The notes under the pieces are model-generated. The model was not told where the DNA came from. It made no database searches and worked only from the letters and a program-made list of their open reading frames with translations. A stretch of DNA of 64,000 bases. It comes from Phragmites australis. Its lineage: Eukaryota > Streptophyta > Magnoliopsida > Poales > Poaceae. Numbering within the stretch: position 1 is the first letter of the stretch; each line of letters begins with the position of its first letter. The stretch lies in contig NC_084929.1 in NCBI RefSeq assembly GCF_958298935.1, positions 248,001 to 312,000 on the forward strand, written 5' to 3'. Made by a program: the position numbers and the translations under genes. Positions 46,122 through 58,530 of this stretch are shown here, in pieces.

Positions 46122-46592
46122 TTATTCTGTTTCTATTTATCCAAACGGTTTTCCAAGTGGGGAAAAAATGATGAGAAGTAACCAAACACTTGCTGAATAA
46201 AGATCGATATATAGACTGCAGGAACTAACTAACCATGATCGATGCTCCGGTCCCTTCAGATCAGATACTCCTACTATACAGAAGTATGAGTTCATCGTTT
46301 CTGCTAGCAGGCAGCTGTAACGATAGGTTGCAGAAACAATCTCTGCCCTGTGATCTCCTTCCTCTCTCCATATCTTGGACAACATTCCTCCTCATCCAAT
46401 CCCATTACATTTCTAGTTACTTGATCCATCAGAGAAATTCGTCTAAATTACTTGTAACTTGGATGACCCATCATCACATTAATTAATTATAATGAAACGG
46501 ATAGCAATATATGCAGCCTTGTCTTGCCTGGCCTACATTCACTGGAACGCAAGAGGGAATTAAGGAAATGCATGAATGAAGAGCAGCAGCAG
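46122..46592. other. 3' flank of the bL28 gene, no gene seen
   Basis: AT-rich sequence downstream of the ribosomal protein gene, likely including its 3' UTR. No domain in the short frames around 46235-46486. Confidence 0.5.
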
Positions 46593-47423
46593 CTATTTCT
46601 TGTTGAGGTCGATGCCGGCCTTGCGTGCGACGGCATCGAGGCCGTGCTTCTCGATGGTCTTGAGGGCCTTGGTGGAGAGGCGGAGCTTGACGAAGCGCTT
46701 GCCGGCCTCCCACCACAGCTTCTTGTACTGCAGATTCACGAACTGCTGCGTCTTGGTCTTGTGGTTGGAGAAGGACACCTTGTTGGCCCGGTTAGTCTTC
46801 TTGCCAGTGAAGGGGCAAATCCTACCTGCATCATCACATCAGTCACACACACAAGACAATCTTGTTAAGCAATAACTAAGCTACTGCTAGGATCTATCTT
46901 ATCTGACATTATGTATGCTATGAATGATGATTTGGTTTGCAGGGCCTCAAGAAATTCACTGTGCAGAGCAGGTAAGCTTAATTAGCTAACCAATCTAGAA
47001 TTGGATTGGAATCGACCATCAGAGGAGCCGAAGGAATTTCCACACTAGTGTAGAGTACCCGATCGATTACAACACACACTGACACTGATGAAATGGTTCG
47101 TTCCTGACATAACTAATCAGGTAGTAAATTAAGTTTTTTTTTACAGAACAAATCAAAATGGAGCAAATTTTTATAGGTACGAGGCACGAAAGAAAGAAAG
47201 GAGAGGAAGGAGGCAAAGATTACGTACGCGCGACGATGGGCTGGAGCTGGTGGTGGTGCTTGGGGAGGGGGGCCACGGCCGCTGTTGAAGTAGCAGCGGC
47301 AGCGGAGAGGGAGAGGCCGGCGAGCTGGGAGGTGGCGAAGCCGAGGGAGGAGGCGGTGGTGCTCCTCCGAACGGCGGCGGCGGGCATGGAGAAGGAGGAG
47401 TAGAGGAGGGTGGTGGTCGCCAT
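46593..47423 (-). CDS. RPL28: Plastid 50S ribosomal protein L28 (bL28c)
   Basis: Two exons: 47423-47228 (start [20 protein letters not shown]) and 46825-46593, joined in frame across a 402-bp intron, 142 aa. The first exon is a Ser/Thr/Ala-rich, acid-poor chloroplast transit peptide. The mature part starts at [20 protein letters not shown] and continues [40 protein letters not shown] to GIDLNKK, which is the bacterial bL28 fold. Length agrees with other plant plastid bL28 proteins. It is a core large-subunit component of chloroplast ribosomes, with a role in seedling and embryo development known from Arabidopsis. The gene looks intact. Confidence 0.95.
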
Positions 47424-47715
47424 GCCGAGGGTGGTGGTGGATGGAATGGAGGAGGAGGAATGGCCAGCTCCGCCTCCGCCTCCGCTCGGGGATAAGACGA
47501 GACAGGCTTGGCTAGGCTCGGATGGATCCACTCTTTCCAGGGCAGGCCCAGAGGCCCAAAGCCCAGGCCCGTTAAAGGCTTCTTTCAGAGATACTGGGCT
47601 GTGTGGTAAAGGAGGAAAACCCGGAGGGGCTGAAGGATTCTGAATTTTTTTATTTCTATATTTTTCAAATCCGGATTTTGCAAATATAAGCGTCCGTTTT
47701 ACAAAATTACAAATC

Positions 47716-48100
47716 TATATGTCTATCGCGCGTTGGAAGCGTCCTTCCAACAGGCGACCGGTTAAAAAAAAATCATGTTTCAATGCCCTCAAAATTCAAA
47801 ACACTATCTAAACAGTCACGAAAAATTATTTTTTAAGGATAATATCATCTAGGTCTTCATAAATTTTCAGACAAAAATAGGACATGTAAGATGATAAACA
47901 AAAAGATAAATTTCCTAAAATTTCTCTCTTTTTTCTCATTGTACATGCATTTTTTTGAGTTGAAAATTTGTGAAGGGCTAGATGATATAGCATCCTCTGC
48001 ATCATAATTATTTTTAAATTTTTTATGACTATTTCGATAGTGTTTTGAATTTTGAAAGCATTGAAACGCAACTTTCAACAGACAACCGGAGTATAGATTT
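47716..48100. repeat. Foldback-type inverted repeat (~145-bp arms)
   Basis: Left arm (about 47730-47875) and right arm (about 47953-48090, inverted) share CAAATCTATA, ACAGNCGACCGG/CCGGTTGTCTG, TTTCAATGCNNTCAAAATTC, AAAACACTATCNAAANAGTCA and ATATCATCTAG. The spacer is only about 80 bp. The transcript would form a long hairpin. Related AAATTTACAAATATATAGG wording recurs near 54650, so the element is dispersed. Confidence 0.8.
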
Positions 48101-49338
48101 GGTCCTTAGGTTGGTAAAGAATATCCCAACGTACTAGTCTATATTTTTTCTTGTGATTGTCACCTTGCCAGAAAAATCTAGATTGTAGACAACCCAGTCA
48201 TTTAAGTACTCCCCGTGGGATCTCAAAGAATGACATCTTAAAAATTGGAAGACTACTGAGGACCGAATTAAGAAGCACTAATCGTCCTCTAGCTGACATC
48301 ATCTTCCCTTTCCAACTGCTCAATTTCCGTTCGAATCAATTTTCAACCCCTTTCCAATCACTATTTTTTAATTTTCGATGATGCATCGGAATGCCAAGAT
48401 ATTTAAAAGGGTATGTATTATATTACACCAAAATAAATGAGTATATTGGTCTTCACATTCCTTTGCCTCACTGTTGGAGGATGAACTCCGCAAGCGGGGA
48501 TCCTGAGGGACTCCCTTTGAGATTCGGATGGGGGTTGATTCTGGATCTACCTCGTACGTGGATTTAATGTGAATATGTGAGATGTAGGCGGGACGGATGA
48601 TCGTCTGCTAGTGAGAGTAAATGCAGTGAGAGTAAATGCTCGAGGGATTTTAAACAGGTTCGGACTACACGGGGCGTAATACCCTACTCCTGTGTGTAAG
48701 CTATTAATGCTCTGGGAATGCCTTTATCTGGATCTCTTGTATTACAAGGTTTTTTGTCTAAGTCTAGAGCTTCGGTCTTACTTCTAGCTTGGAGAACATC
48801 TGCTCAGCCTCTCAGACTTGTGTGCTGTATGCTTTGGCTTGTTCAAGTGTGTGCTTGAGCTTGTCCGAACTCGTTCTCCGACTTCTTCTTCTCCGAAGTG
48901 CCCCCCCCCCCCCTTTTATCTTGTTGGGGGAGGCTTGGCGTGCCCAGAAAGGAGGGCATGAGTTCCCATGCCCCATAAATGGAAAGCAACCGTCATGGGC
49001 TGCAATTTTGATGTTACAGGGGGTTGAAAAGTGCGTCTCCGACCGGTCCCATCGCCCATTATGCCCAACTGCAGCGGGTGCAGGGGGGCCCACCGGGCAG
49101 CCGCCGAACAACCCCGCATGCCCGCTCGGTCAGAGCAGGTCTGACACAGCAGGGAGGCAGGCGATAAGCCTCGAGCCCAGCGACGACATCTCCAAGCCAC
49201 GCAAGGTGACGTGCGATGGGACATGTCGTATTAAATGTCCCCACGCCTTCCTTCCAAGAGGTGGTAGGGACTGACGTATTCAGTACAACAGGCGTGGGGG
49301 GGAGTGGTTGGAAGCGACAGGCCACACAGAAAGGACAA

Positions 49339-51987
49339 TGATGTCACCTAGAGGGGGGTGAATAGGCATTTTTACAAAAAAATCGTCACTTTTTACCGTT
49401 GGCCTAAACTTGCAGCGGAATATAAACTAACGGATTTTTCACAAGTGAAAAACCTTAATATGCTAGGCTCAACTAGTGCACAATCACCCTAAATAAGTGT
49501 GAAAATTATAATCCTAAGTTGACAAAAATTACTCTAATCTAGCAAGAGATATGCAATAAAACTTAAATTGAAAAATGCTGAAAATACTGTTTATATGCCT
49601 GAAATTACTGTTCACCGGAGTCTCCGGGTTGTATAGGTCCGGAATCTCCGGTAAAGTCCGGATTCTCCGAATTCTGTACAGAACTGAGCCCGAAACTGAA
49701 TATAAAGGATGGGTAGAGAGTTCTAGCTCAAACCAAGTGATGTCGTGTGTTCCCAGAGATGATTCCAAGTAGATCCATGGAGAACCTACACTCAAATACA
49801 CGCAAACAAGTAGATCGAGCAATATGCACAAAGATTTGAGCCAGAACTCAAAAGTAAAGAAACAAGAGAGGAGACACAAGATTTGTTTCCCGAAGTTCGG
49901 ATTCACCACCGTGAATCCTACGTCTCCGTTGAGGAAGCTCCAACGAGCCGGGTCTCTTTCAACCGCTTTCCTCGATCCACTCTTGATTTCTTCCCTTGCG
50001 GATGTGAAATCGAGCCCTTCACAAACTTCCGCAGCAACCCACAACCTTGGGTGCTCGTCGGCGACGCCTAGCCGCTTAGGAGGCTTCACCTCCAAGAGTA
50101 ACAAACACGACGATGAACTTCTTGCCGAGAACTCAAGTGCTCAAGATTGGATTTTAGCTCACTTGCACTCAATCTTCCAATCTCTCAACCCAACTCACTT
50201 TTCTTGTCAAATCACACATTAGAATGGAGTGGGAGAGGTTCTTTTGGCTCTAGAAATGTGTTCTTTCGTGCCCTTTGCAGCAGCCCTAAAGGATGGGGTG
50301 AGTGGGGTATAAATAGCCCACTCCAAAGAACTAGCCGTTACTGTTCTAACATACCCACCCCGGAGTGAACACTGGAGTATCCGGTCCCAATTCCAAAAAC
50401 AGCGTCAGAACGGTCACAGAACGTGTCAGAACTAGCCATTAGGCTCTTTTCTGGACTTTACCGGAGTATCCGGCCTACACCAGAGTCTCCGGTCGGCACT
50501 TAACACAGAAAATAGCCCCGAAAACTTCCCGGAGACTTCCCGGAGTCTCCGGCCACTTCAGGTACCGGAGTATCCAGACTTCACCGGAGTCTCCGGCCAT
50601 TTCAGGTACCGGAGAATCCGGTCTTCACCGGAGTCTCCGAGTACAGCACAGCTGACCTCCGAAAAACGGCGATAAATTTTGATCCTGGAGTCCGATTTCA
50701 ACAATTTTGGACTCTATGGAAAGCTTATTCAGAGGGCTACACATTCCAATTGAATTCATGACCTAAAACACATAGGATCAAACTAGGAACACTCCAAAAC
50801 CTATTTTGGACACTTCCACACTTTCCGCTCCGGACTCTTAACAACAAACTCTCACTTTGGGTTTGGTTGGTACCTCTTGAGCACTGAGATGTGACAATTA
50901 GCTCACGTTGCATCCCTCTTAATAGTGCGGCATACCTAGACTCAATTTCAAAGATAAAAACACATTTGAACCAATTTGAGCCTTTTGAATACTTTCAAGT
51001 ACCGCTTCTTTCTTTCAAACCTTGAGGGTTACCAACTTCCATATATTCTTCACTTGATTCTTCATATGATTGATGTGAATCATCCATAGCTTCCCATGGC
51101 CTTGCACAGTCCATCGGCGCAAAGCCTTCACTCGCTCTTCACCACCGCCTTTGATCCTTCGGCGCCAAGCCATTTGCTTGCCCTTCACCATGGATGGTCC
51201 ATCGCAGCCGAGTCTTGCTTGCCCTTCACCGTCTTGCCATAGAAAACCACTTTGTATTCGACATCTTCAAGGAATTCATTTTATCAAATATGGAGTCCAC
51301 TCTTGTTCTTCACTCTTGACATATATGATTTTAATTCAACTTATGCCTTCTTATGGATCCTAACCCCAACTCACTCTCAAGCATAAAGCACATGGGTTAG
51401 TCCATAAAACCTAAATGACAACATTTATACCTTAAGTTACTTGATCTCCACAAGTAACTTATTAGCCTTCATGCATATTATCAATCTTCATATAGAACCT
51501 AACCCCACTCATTCTTAAACACATAGCACACGGGTTAGTCCATAAAACTCTATTGACAGGTCATACCTTTAGTTACTTGATCTCCACAAGTAACTTAGCC
51601 TTCAAGCTTATTGTCAGTCTTATTGAGCTTCTTCTTCTTCTTATGAGCATCACTAAAATCTCAATGACTTTTGATGCAATTCTTTGAACTCATGACATTT
51701 CTCAAAGAATCCATGCTTCATCATTTATGCATCTCCTATGGAATAACCTAATAGCAATTTTTAATATAATTGTTAGTCCATAGGCATTGTCATCACTTAC
51801 CCGAGCATCACCTAGAGCTCATTCATCTTGATGCATTGTCATTCTCCCCATTCACTTAGAGCTCATGCATATCTCTCATTCATGCATCACCTATGGAATA
51901 ACCTACTAACAAGCTCAACACCATTGTTAGTCCATAAGTATTATCATTAATTACTAAAACCACATATAGGGGCTAGATGCACTTTCA
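49339..51987 (-). mobile_element. TG...CA-bounded element nested in the solo LTR
   Basis: On the minus strand it starts TGAAAGTGCATCTAGCCCC at 51987 and ends CACCCCCCTCTAGGTGACATCA at 49339, dividing the surrounding LTR. The 2.65-kb interior has no recognisable protein domain; it has many ACCGGAGTCTCCGG-like palindromic repeats (50340-50640). A solo LTR of a large retroelement or a non-autonomous element is likely. No matching target duplication was found, so the ends are provisional. Confidence 0.55.
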
Positions 51988-52082
51988 CACACTCCCTCTT
52001 AAATGCAGCATCGGACCTATCACCGATTGACACCTCACCGCTGAGCCCTTGTGGGGTCCACCGGCAAGGGGCTTCTTAGGTC

Positions 52083-52470
52083 CTCGGGGAACTCTGGGTG
52101 CTCGGGGACTACTGTTCATAGCCTCGAGCGCTCCTTCCCGGATATGTCTCTTCTCGGGTCCTCGGGGAACTACGGGTACTCGAGGACCACTGTTCATAGC
52201 CCCGAGTGCCCCCTCCCGGATATGTCCCTTCTTGGGCCCTCGGAGAACTACGGGTACTCGGGGACCACTGTTCATAGCCCCGAGCGCCCTCTCCCGGAAC
52301 TGGCTCTTCTCGGGTCCTCGGGGAACTACGGGTACTTGGGAGCCACTGTTCATGGCCCCGAGCACCCCTCCCGGAACTGTGTCTTCTCGGATCCTTGGGG
52401 AATGACGGGTACTCGGGGACCACTGTTCATGGCCCCAAGCACCCCTCCCGGAACTGGGTCTTCTCGGGCC
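52083..52470. repeat. Five tandem ~78-bp units in the solo LTR
   Basis: Units begin CTCGGGGAACT at 52083, 52161, 52239, 52317 and about 52394. Each includes CTCGGGGACCACTGTTCAT and AGCCCCGAG, so CTCGGGG pairs with CCCCGAG. The array sits in the U3 part of the LTR, as the 73-bp array does in the other gypsy element. Confidence 0.88.
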
Positions 52471-54190
52471 TCGGAGAGATGGTCCCCGAGGGAAAACGCC
52501 ACGTGGCATTCTGCTGTCCTGACCTCGGGACTCGGGGACCCTTGGGTCCCATGTCACCGACACTCACCATAACAAAACAACTCATTTTTGTGGTAGTTTA
52601 TTTCAACCCCAAGAGATGCTCAAACACACAAAGGATAAGTTTCATATTCTTTGTTTGTTCCAAATTATAGTCTATAAAAATGATAATGTCATCTGCATTT
52701 TACAGAATAGACAGACCATCATCTAACAAATGTGGAACCAAACATATTATTTGTCCATCCCTTTTGGCTCTTGATATTAATATTGTAAGCATATCTGCTA
52801 CAATATTAAAAAAAGATGGGTGATAAGGGGTCACCTTGCCTTAAACCTTTGTGCGGTTGAAAATAGGGGCCAACTTCATCATTAACCTTAATTCCTGCAT
52901 GTCCTTCCGACACAAAGTTTTGGATCCACTCACATTATTGTGTAGAGAATTCTTTCATTCGCAAAATTTGTTGAAGAAATGGTCATTTTACTTTACCATA
53001 GGCCTTTTCAAAATCAAGTTTCAATATCACGCCATTCTATTTTTTCTATGTAATTCATGGATGATTTTATGTAATATTATTACACCCTCCATAATGTTTC
53101 GTCTTGGTATGAAGGCGGTTTGAGTAGGTTTTATTATCTTTTCTACCACAGTACCAATTCTGTTAGTGCCCATTTTGGTGAATATCTTAAAACTAACATT
53201 TAACAAATATATAGGACGGTACTGTTGAATCTTCAAAGTCTCCTGAATTTTTGGGACAAGTGTTATCACCCAAAATTAAGGCTATAAATGGCCAGTTGCC
53301 CCTGGTGGAAATCAGATAACAAAGCCATCATGCCACCTTTGATGACTTCCAAAAAACCTGATAAAATTCAGCAGGGAAGCCGTCAGGACCTATGGCTTTA
53401 TTATGCTCCATCTGAAATATTGCGTACTTCACCTCTTCTTCATCAAAGGGTGATGTAAGAATGTCATTCTATTCTTCACTTACTTGTGGTATATCATTTA
53501 TGAATGATTCATCCATTACAAAAGTATTATGCTCCGGCTTACTAAATAACCCCTTATAATATTTTGTGATAAATTTTTTGAGATCAGCTTCCCTGATGAA
53601 ATTGCCCTCGTCTTCAAGTTTGTATATCCGCTGCTTTCGGTGTTTACCATTAGCTACTAATTAGAAGTATTTAGTATTATTATCACCCTCTAATAGCTCA
53701 TTCACCTTGGCACATTGGTACTATTTGAGCTTCTCTTGTCGCAGTAAAAGTGCAAGCCTCTGATTGAGGTAATGCTTAAAGGCCACCTCAGAAGGTGTTA
53801 ATGGATTATTTTATGCTTTTTTATCGAGCTCATTAACCTTATTGACCAACTGTTTCTTTTCTTTCTTTAAAATTCCTAGTGTCTGTTTAGGCCATCTCTT
53901 AAATATTGTCTAAGGGATCGGATTTTATTTTTCCATTTTTTGATGGCATTAGATCCCCGATGTTCACTAGCCAGATGTTGGCAACCAGCTCATAGAAATC
54001 ATCATGAATTAACTACTCCAATTTAAATTTGAATAGAGGTTATTTTTTATATTGAAAGGGAGCACCTGTATTAAGCAATAACTGAGTATAGTCTGATTTT
54101 ACCCTGTCCAATACTTCTACTGAGATCTTCAAGTATTTTACTTTTTATTTTATATTTATCAGAATTTTATCTAGCTTTTCATATGTTGGA

Positions 54191-56084
54191 GGATGCCCAT
54201 ATATACTGGTGAGGACTAGATAGATTGCTGTTGATGTTGGCTGGGCTGAGCAGTGAGCAGCACTAATAAATTATACTCCAGAGCGGTAGTGCTTGCCACC
54301 TACCTAGATGCGCACTGCCTGCTCGTCCGTGCGTCCGTCAGTCAAGCAGGCCAGGCAGGTAGTGGCACGGGTAGACGGGTAGTAGTGGCAGTGCTTTTCG
54401 TCGCCGCCATCGATCAACAATCATCTCGTGAATGCCAGCTGCTGCTCATGCATCTTCATCAAATGCAATGCAGCAGATTAAGATATAATTTGTCTTACTC
54501 GCTGATCGAACGACCACTCAACCTAGCTCTGCAAGATATTTTCTTCAGCTAGCTAGGGTACTGCTACTCCATATACCCCTTCTGTTTTGGATGTGTTATC
54601 AGCGGTCCGTGAGGGCATGCCAGAAATTTTTATTTATATATTTTTTTTCGAAATTTACAAATATATAGGTTCATTTTGAAAATTTACAGAAATGTACTCC
54701 AGGGTGGACATTTATTCAACTGCAATTCTATAAAGATTGCATTTTTTTTAGAAACCAGACTACTTTAAGAAATTTAAGTTATACGAAGAGGAGAGTAGAA
54801 GTCGGTATTTTTATTCGTAAAGGTAAACATCCATGATTATTATAAACTTCGCGATATATGGTTTTAAATATTATAATACATGGGATAAAGCAAGAATTCT
54901 ACTACGTGGAGCATGGAAATTTTTCTCTTCTCTTACATGCCACTACACACTTCTCTTCTTCTTGGTGACGTAAGAGAGCTCTAAAGTAGGTCATTACGCC
55001 TCTGATGTTCGCCCTCTTGCCTCCCTCAAATGTCCTCCTAGAGGTGGTGTTCATCCTTCCGCCTTTGAAGCTTATCAACCTATCGTTTATGTTCATGTTC
55101 TCGCCACTAACATTCCTGTTACCGCTCCCAACATGTCTCTTGCCTTTGGTGTGATTCCTTCATCCTAATCTCATACCCCCGTTTGGTTCCTGCCTCTCTA
55201 ATCCATCCCCCATTGAGCGGAGGTCTCACCACATCAATCCATTGCTTGAAGCGACAATATTGTAGTTGATATAAACATGGTGTTAGGAGCCGACCCACTG
55301 AGACTTATCCCATATATATATTCTTCAAAAGATTCACCAAGTTCTTGTTCTTAAACTTCATAAGGAAGTTAGCACACAAATGCCTCACACGCCACCACCT
55401 CTTAAAATCATGCTAGAATCCTACTTGGTAAGGAGTCCTTGGATTCCTAGGGTTGCATGTATTCTCGAAGATACAACTGTGTCCGGGAAAGAAGTCCTTG
55501 GACGTATGAAAACTGCCCGTATGTACCAGGATATCTCACAAATATGAAAATTTATCTCTAAGAATATCATAATCCTACTTGAGAAGGAGTACATAAGCCA
55601 TATAGCAGCCCCTATACACACACACAACAAACAAGCCCCAAGCCTACATGAGCCTCAAGCCTTCGAACCTTCTGTAATTGCCATCTACATCGACATCTTG
55701 TCGATACTACAAGCAAGGAGACTTCGATTAGGTTTACATCTATCTAGGCTAGCTAAAAACCCTCCCCCTATCACTGTCCCAAAGATAAATACAAGACCAC
55801 AAGGTGTAGGGTTATTATTATTTGGGAGGTCTAAACTTTTATAAATTTCGGTGTTCGTCGTGTGATTCAGCTACAAGAGTATCCCCTACATCTATCATGT
55901 ATTCGTAATATCGGTAGTTTACACATTGTCAATGGCTTCTTATCAATATAACAGTCAGTTCTCCCACCGGTACGTTTAAAAAAACGTGTGTCTATTTCTA
56001 AATGTAGCTGATGTTTTCTTTTACCGACTTTATGATTTCAGATTCTAACTTTTGCACGAGAAATTAATTGTGCTTGATTGCAAC
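54191..56084. other. Intergenic; decayed repeat DNA, no gene recognised
   Basis: Contains AT-rich DNA related to the foldback repeat near 54600-54700, and a stretch about 55430-55900 with LTR-like wording (TAGGGTTATTATTATTTGGG). A CACACACAC run is near 55615. No supported coding frame. Confidence 0.45.
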
Positions 56085-56975
56085 ATGTAGGTTCCTACAT
56101 GTGCCACGGCTGCATACAGCTGAAATAGTTTCTGAAACAATCTTTAGCTGCCTGGGCGAATGGGATCTTGAGATGAGGGTGTCGATGTTGACGGTTGCTT
56201 ATTGTTGCACTGATCTTACTGTTATGGAGCTCCTAAAGCAAAGACTGGGAACTGGAAATCTTTTGCTAGACGGATCGTTGTTGCACATGAGATGTGCCTA
56301 CATGCTGAATATAGTTGCGAACAGTTGCCTGGATCTGATGCGCATTGCGCAGTGCCATTCATAGGATCCGTGCCAGTGTTGAATTCTGGACGGCGACAAC
56401 AGAAAGTGAAGAGATGTTTGTAAAGGCTGCTTGTGATTTGAATGTTACTGCAGTTCTATTTCCCTTCACTTTTCGGTGATGAGGCTTATAATGAGATAAA
56501 CAGAGTTGGATAGCTTTGTTACGATTTGGTCAGACAGTACCAGGACAGCCGATCAGAAGTTGGGCCTTTACAGTCTTGTGTGGACTAGGAAGAAGATCCA
56601 GTCCAGCTATCGAGCTATGATTTATATATCGCTTGCAACTTTTCTAATGGAGATGTCAAGTCAGAGCTAGACAAATGTCTAAACGAGCCTGTTATTCCTA
56701 GAACAGTAGATTTTGACGCATTAGCTTGGTGGAAGAGCTTGGGGACAAGTTATCCAACTCTGCAGATGATAGCAGCGAGAGACATTCTTGCAGTTCCTAT
56801 CTCAGGGCTAATCTCCGAATCAGCATTTAGCATCACCGGAAGGGTTATAAGCCCACAGCGTAGCAGGGTTTCACATGAGGCCCTGCAAGCCTTGATGTGC
56901 TCACAGTATTGGCTTCGTGGAGAAAAAAGAGGTACTTACTTTTTGTTATCCAGTAATGTTGCATTGATCGAGTGA
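56085..56975 (+). pseudogene. hAT transposase relic (RICESLEEPER/DAYSLEEPER type)
   Basis: A first segment (about 56088-56360) reads IVSETIFSCLGEWDLEMRVS, LTVAYCCTDLTVMEL and LLLDGSLLHMRCAYMLNIVA, matching the central catalytic part of BED-type hAT proteins. A degenerate stretch follows. A second segment (about 56640-56970) reads VKSELDKCLNEPVIPRTVDF, DALAWWKSLGTSYPTLQMIA and SAFSITGRVISPQRSRVSHE, the C-terminal hAT dimerisation domain. The N-terminal BED zinc finger is not seen and the frame changes between segments. Some members are domesticated, but this copy is fragmentary. Confidence 0.8.
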
Positions 56976-58530
56976 ATGTGAGATCGCTAATGAACTTTGA
57001 AAAATCTAGATGCAGGTTCGTCGGGTCTCTTCAGCTACCTCACCTGCCTTGAAGAAACAGATGCAATGGAGGTTGGGTGAAATTCGCATATATTTCTACA
57101 CGGTTCAGTATTGGGCGTTGTTTATGAATACTCCACTGTTCATTCCGGGACCTTTATAAGCTATGAACGATGCAGGGGTCAAGCTAGAGCACCTGTGGAG
57201 ACAGACTGCAGATGCTTTGAGCTATAGAATTGGACGGTGACTATCGCGTTGCTGCTCAGAGGTCAGGTATTCTTTTGTCGATATATGCATTGGTAGGAAA
57301 GAGGGAAAAGTGCTGTGCATCCAAGAATTCAGATGTGATTAAATTGAAGAACCGATATTTTATTTTGTTTGCCCCCTGTCCTTTGGTCTGCTGGAAAGCT
57401 CTGTTACTTGTGTTTACTTCAAGGCAAATTCAGATGGTATATATGATCTGGTACCGTGCAGAATGGCCTCTCTGCTGCTAGGAGCTTGTTACAAGCAACT
57501 AAACTAGCGGAGGAGTCTTATTATCTGTTCTGGCCTATGGGTTTTTTTTTTATTGAGTCTTATCTGTAGCCTGTCTGAAAATCATGCATGGTCCATAAAC
57601 ACCGGACGCGCACGTGCAACAATTGGAGAGTTGGGATCAAGTACGAAGGCAGAGCACCCTGTCGCTGTTGCAACAGGTAGAGCAGAATGAAGGGTTGAAA
57701 ATTTCAAGGAGATGACAGTAAGACCTAGCATGCATCTACCATTTGAGGCAGATATTCAGATAGCGTCAGAGTTTAGCAAAGCAATCACAGAGGCCGAACA
57801 GAATCTACCATTTGAGGTCGAATCAATTGGCCTGGTGTGGTGTGCAGAGTGGGATATTCTTTCTTTCCTGGACGGGACATACATACATAGAGAAGTTGGT
57901 CCGTGTGTAGAATGGCGACCCTTCCACGGAAGCAAAGTGACGCAAATTGCAAAAGGTAAAGTAATCTCTTACAAGTAATCTTGTGCATGCAAGTAACCGA
58001 TCACCTAATCTTGTGCTAGCTTAGCTTCGCAACTGAAAACATGTACGTACCATTGCTTGTTAACATGATCCTCCTGTTGTAAAGTCGTGATTTCATATTG
58101 AATTGTGCTGAAACTTTGGACATGACTGCAGCTGCTTTGCTTGCGTTCTTGGCCGCCCATGCATGCAATTCTTTCCTTTTGCTTTGGTTTGGGCTTGGGC
58201 TTGCTTGCTTGCACTGTTGGAAGACTCCTCTTCCCTTCAGCTTCAAGCCAAAGCCAGAGGCCAGACCGCCAGAGCAGAGTAGTTAACCCTCTCCACTGGA
58301 TTTGGCATTGCTAACAACAAGTATTCCCTCCTCTGCTCTGCATATATCCATACATCCTTTGGTTTCAGAATTCATCAGAGAGATAAGATATAAATATATG
58401 CATTGCATTGCATGCATGGTACGAACAAGCAGCTAGCCATATCCATCCTCTGTAATTGCTTCTTTGCTTCGAGAGTACAAGTCAGGGATCGATCGAGATT
58501 TGCCAAGAAACCAACTAATACTAATAGAGG
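56976..58530. other. Flank of the hAT relic and promoter region of the exonuclease gene
   Basis: No protein family recognised; a frame at 57712-57978 has no motif and is not called. Towards the right end AT-rich sequence includes TATAAATA at 58389, 142 bp before the exonuclease start codon. Confidence 0.45.
58389..58396 (+). promoter_or_regulatory. Candidate TATA box of the NEN-like gene
   Basis: TATAAATA in GATATAAATATATGC, at a plausible distance upstream of the ATG at 58531 for a short 5' UTR. Confidence 0.5.

Larger units (their letters stand above)
48472..52562 (-). mobile_element. Gypsy solo LTR, itself interrupted by another element
   Basis: On the minus strand it starts TGTCGGTGACATGGG at 52562 and ends CATCCTCCAACA at 48472. 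Flanks carry the perfect 5-bp duplication CTCAC (48467-48471 and 52563-52567). Only one LTR is seen (about 1.44 kb without the nested insert), so recombination removed the rest. It resembles the LTRs of the 20.4-kb gypsy element in start, in the stretch GGGTATTACGCCCCGTGTAG, in a GATAAAAGG TATA and in carrying tandem U3 repeats. A run of 15 C lies at about 48899-48913. Confidence 0.85.
48130..54190 (-). mobile_element. LINE ORF2 remnant, split by an LTR insertion
   Basis: The minus strand from 54190 to 52563 reads plant L1-type ORF2 in pieces: EEEVKYAIFQMEHNKAIGPD and GFPAEFYQVFWK (start of the RT domain), QYRPIYLLNVSFKIFTKMGT, TQTAFIPRRNIMEGVIILHK, LDFEKAYGKVKW and RQGDPLSPILFN, with stops. 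The active-site FADD appears as NADD. The frame resumes beyond the insertion at 48466-48130: KYLGIPMHHRKLKNSDWKGV, FERKLSSWKGKMMSA and GRLVLLNSVLSSLPIFKMSF then RFFWQGD. Several stops show long decay. The 48472-52562 LTR insertion separates the parts, with a CTCAC duplication. Confidence 0.85.

Noticed and set aside
55140..55260. Possible Tourist-type end (CCCCCGTTTGGTTCCTGCC)
   Set aside because: No matching inverse terminus or TTA duplication found nearby.
57712..57978. 88-codon open frame downstream of the hAT relic
   Set aside because: No recognised domain and no start context or splice partner; kept as unassigned flank.
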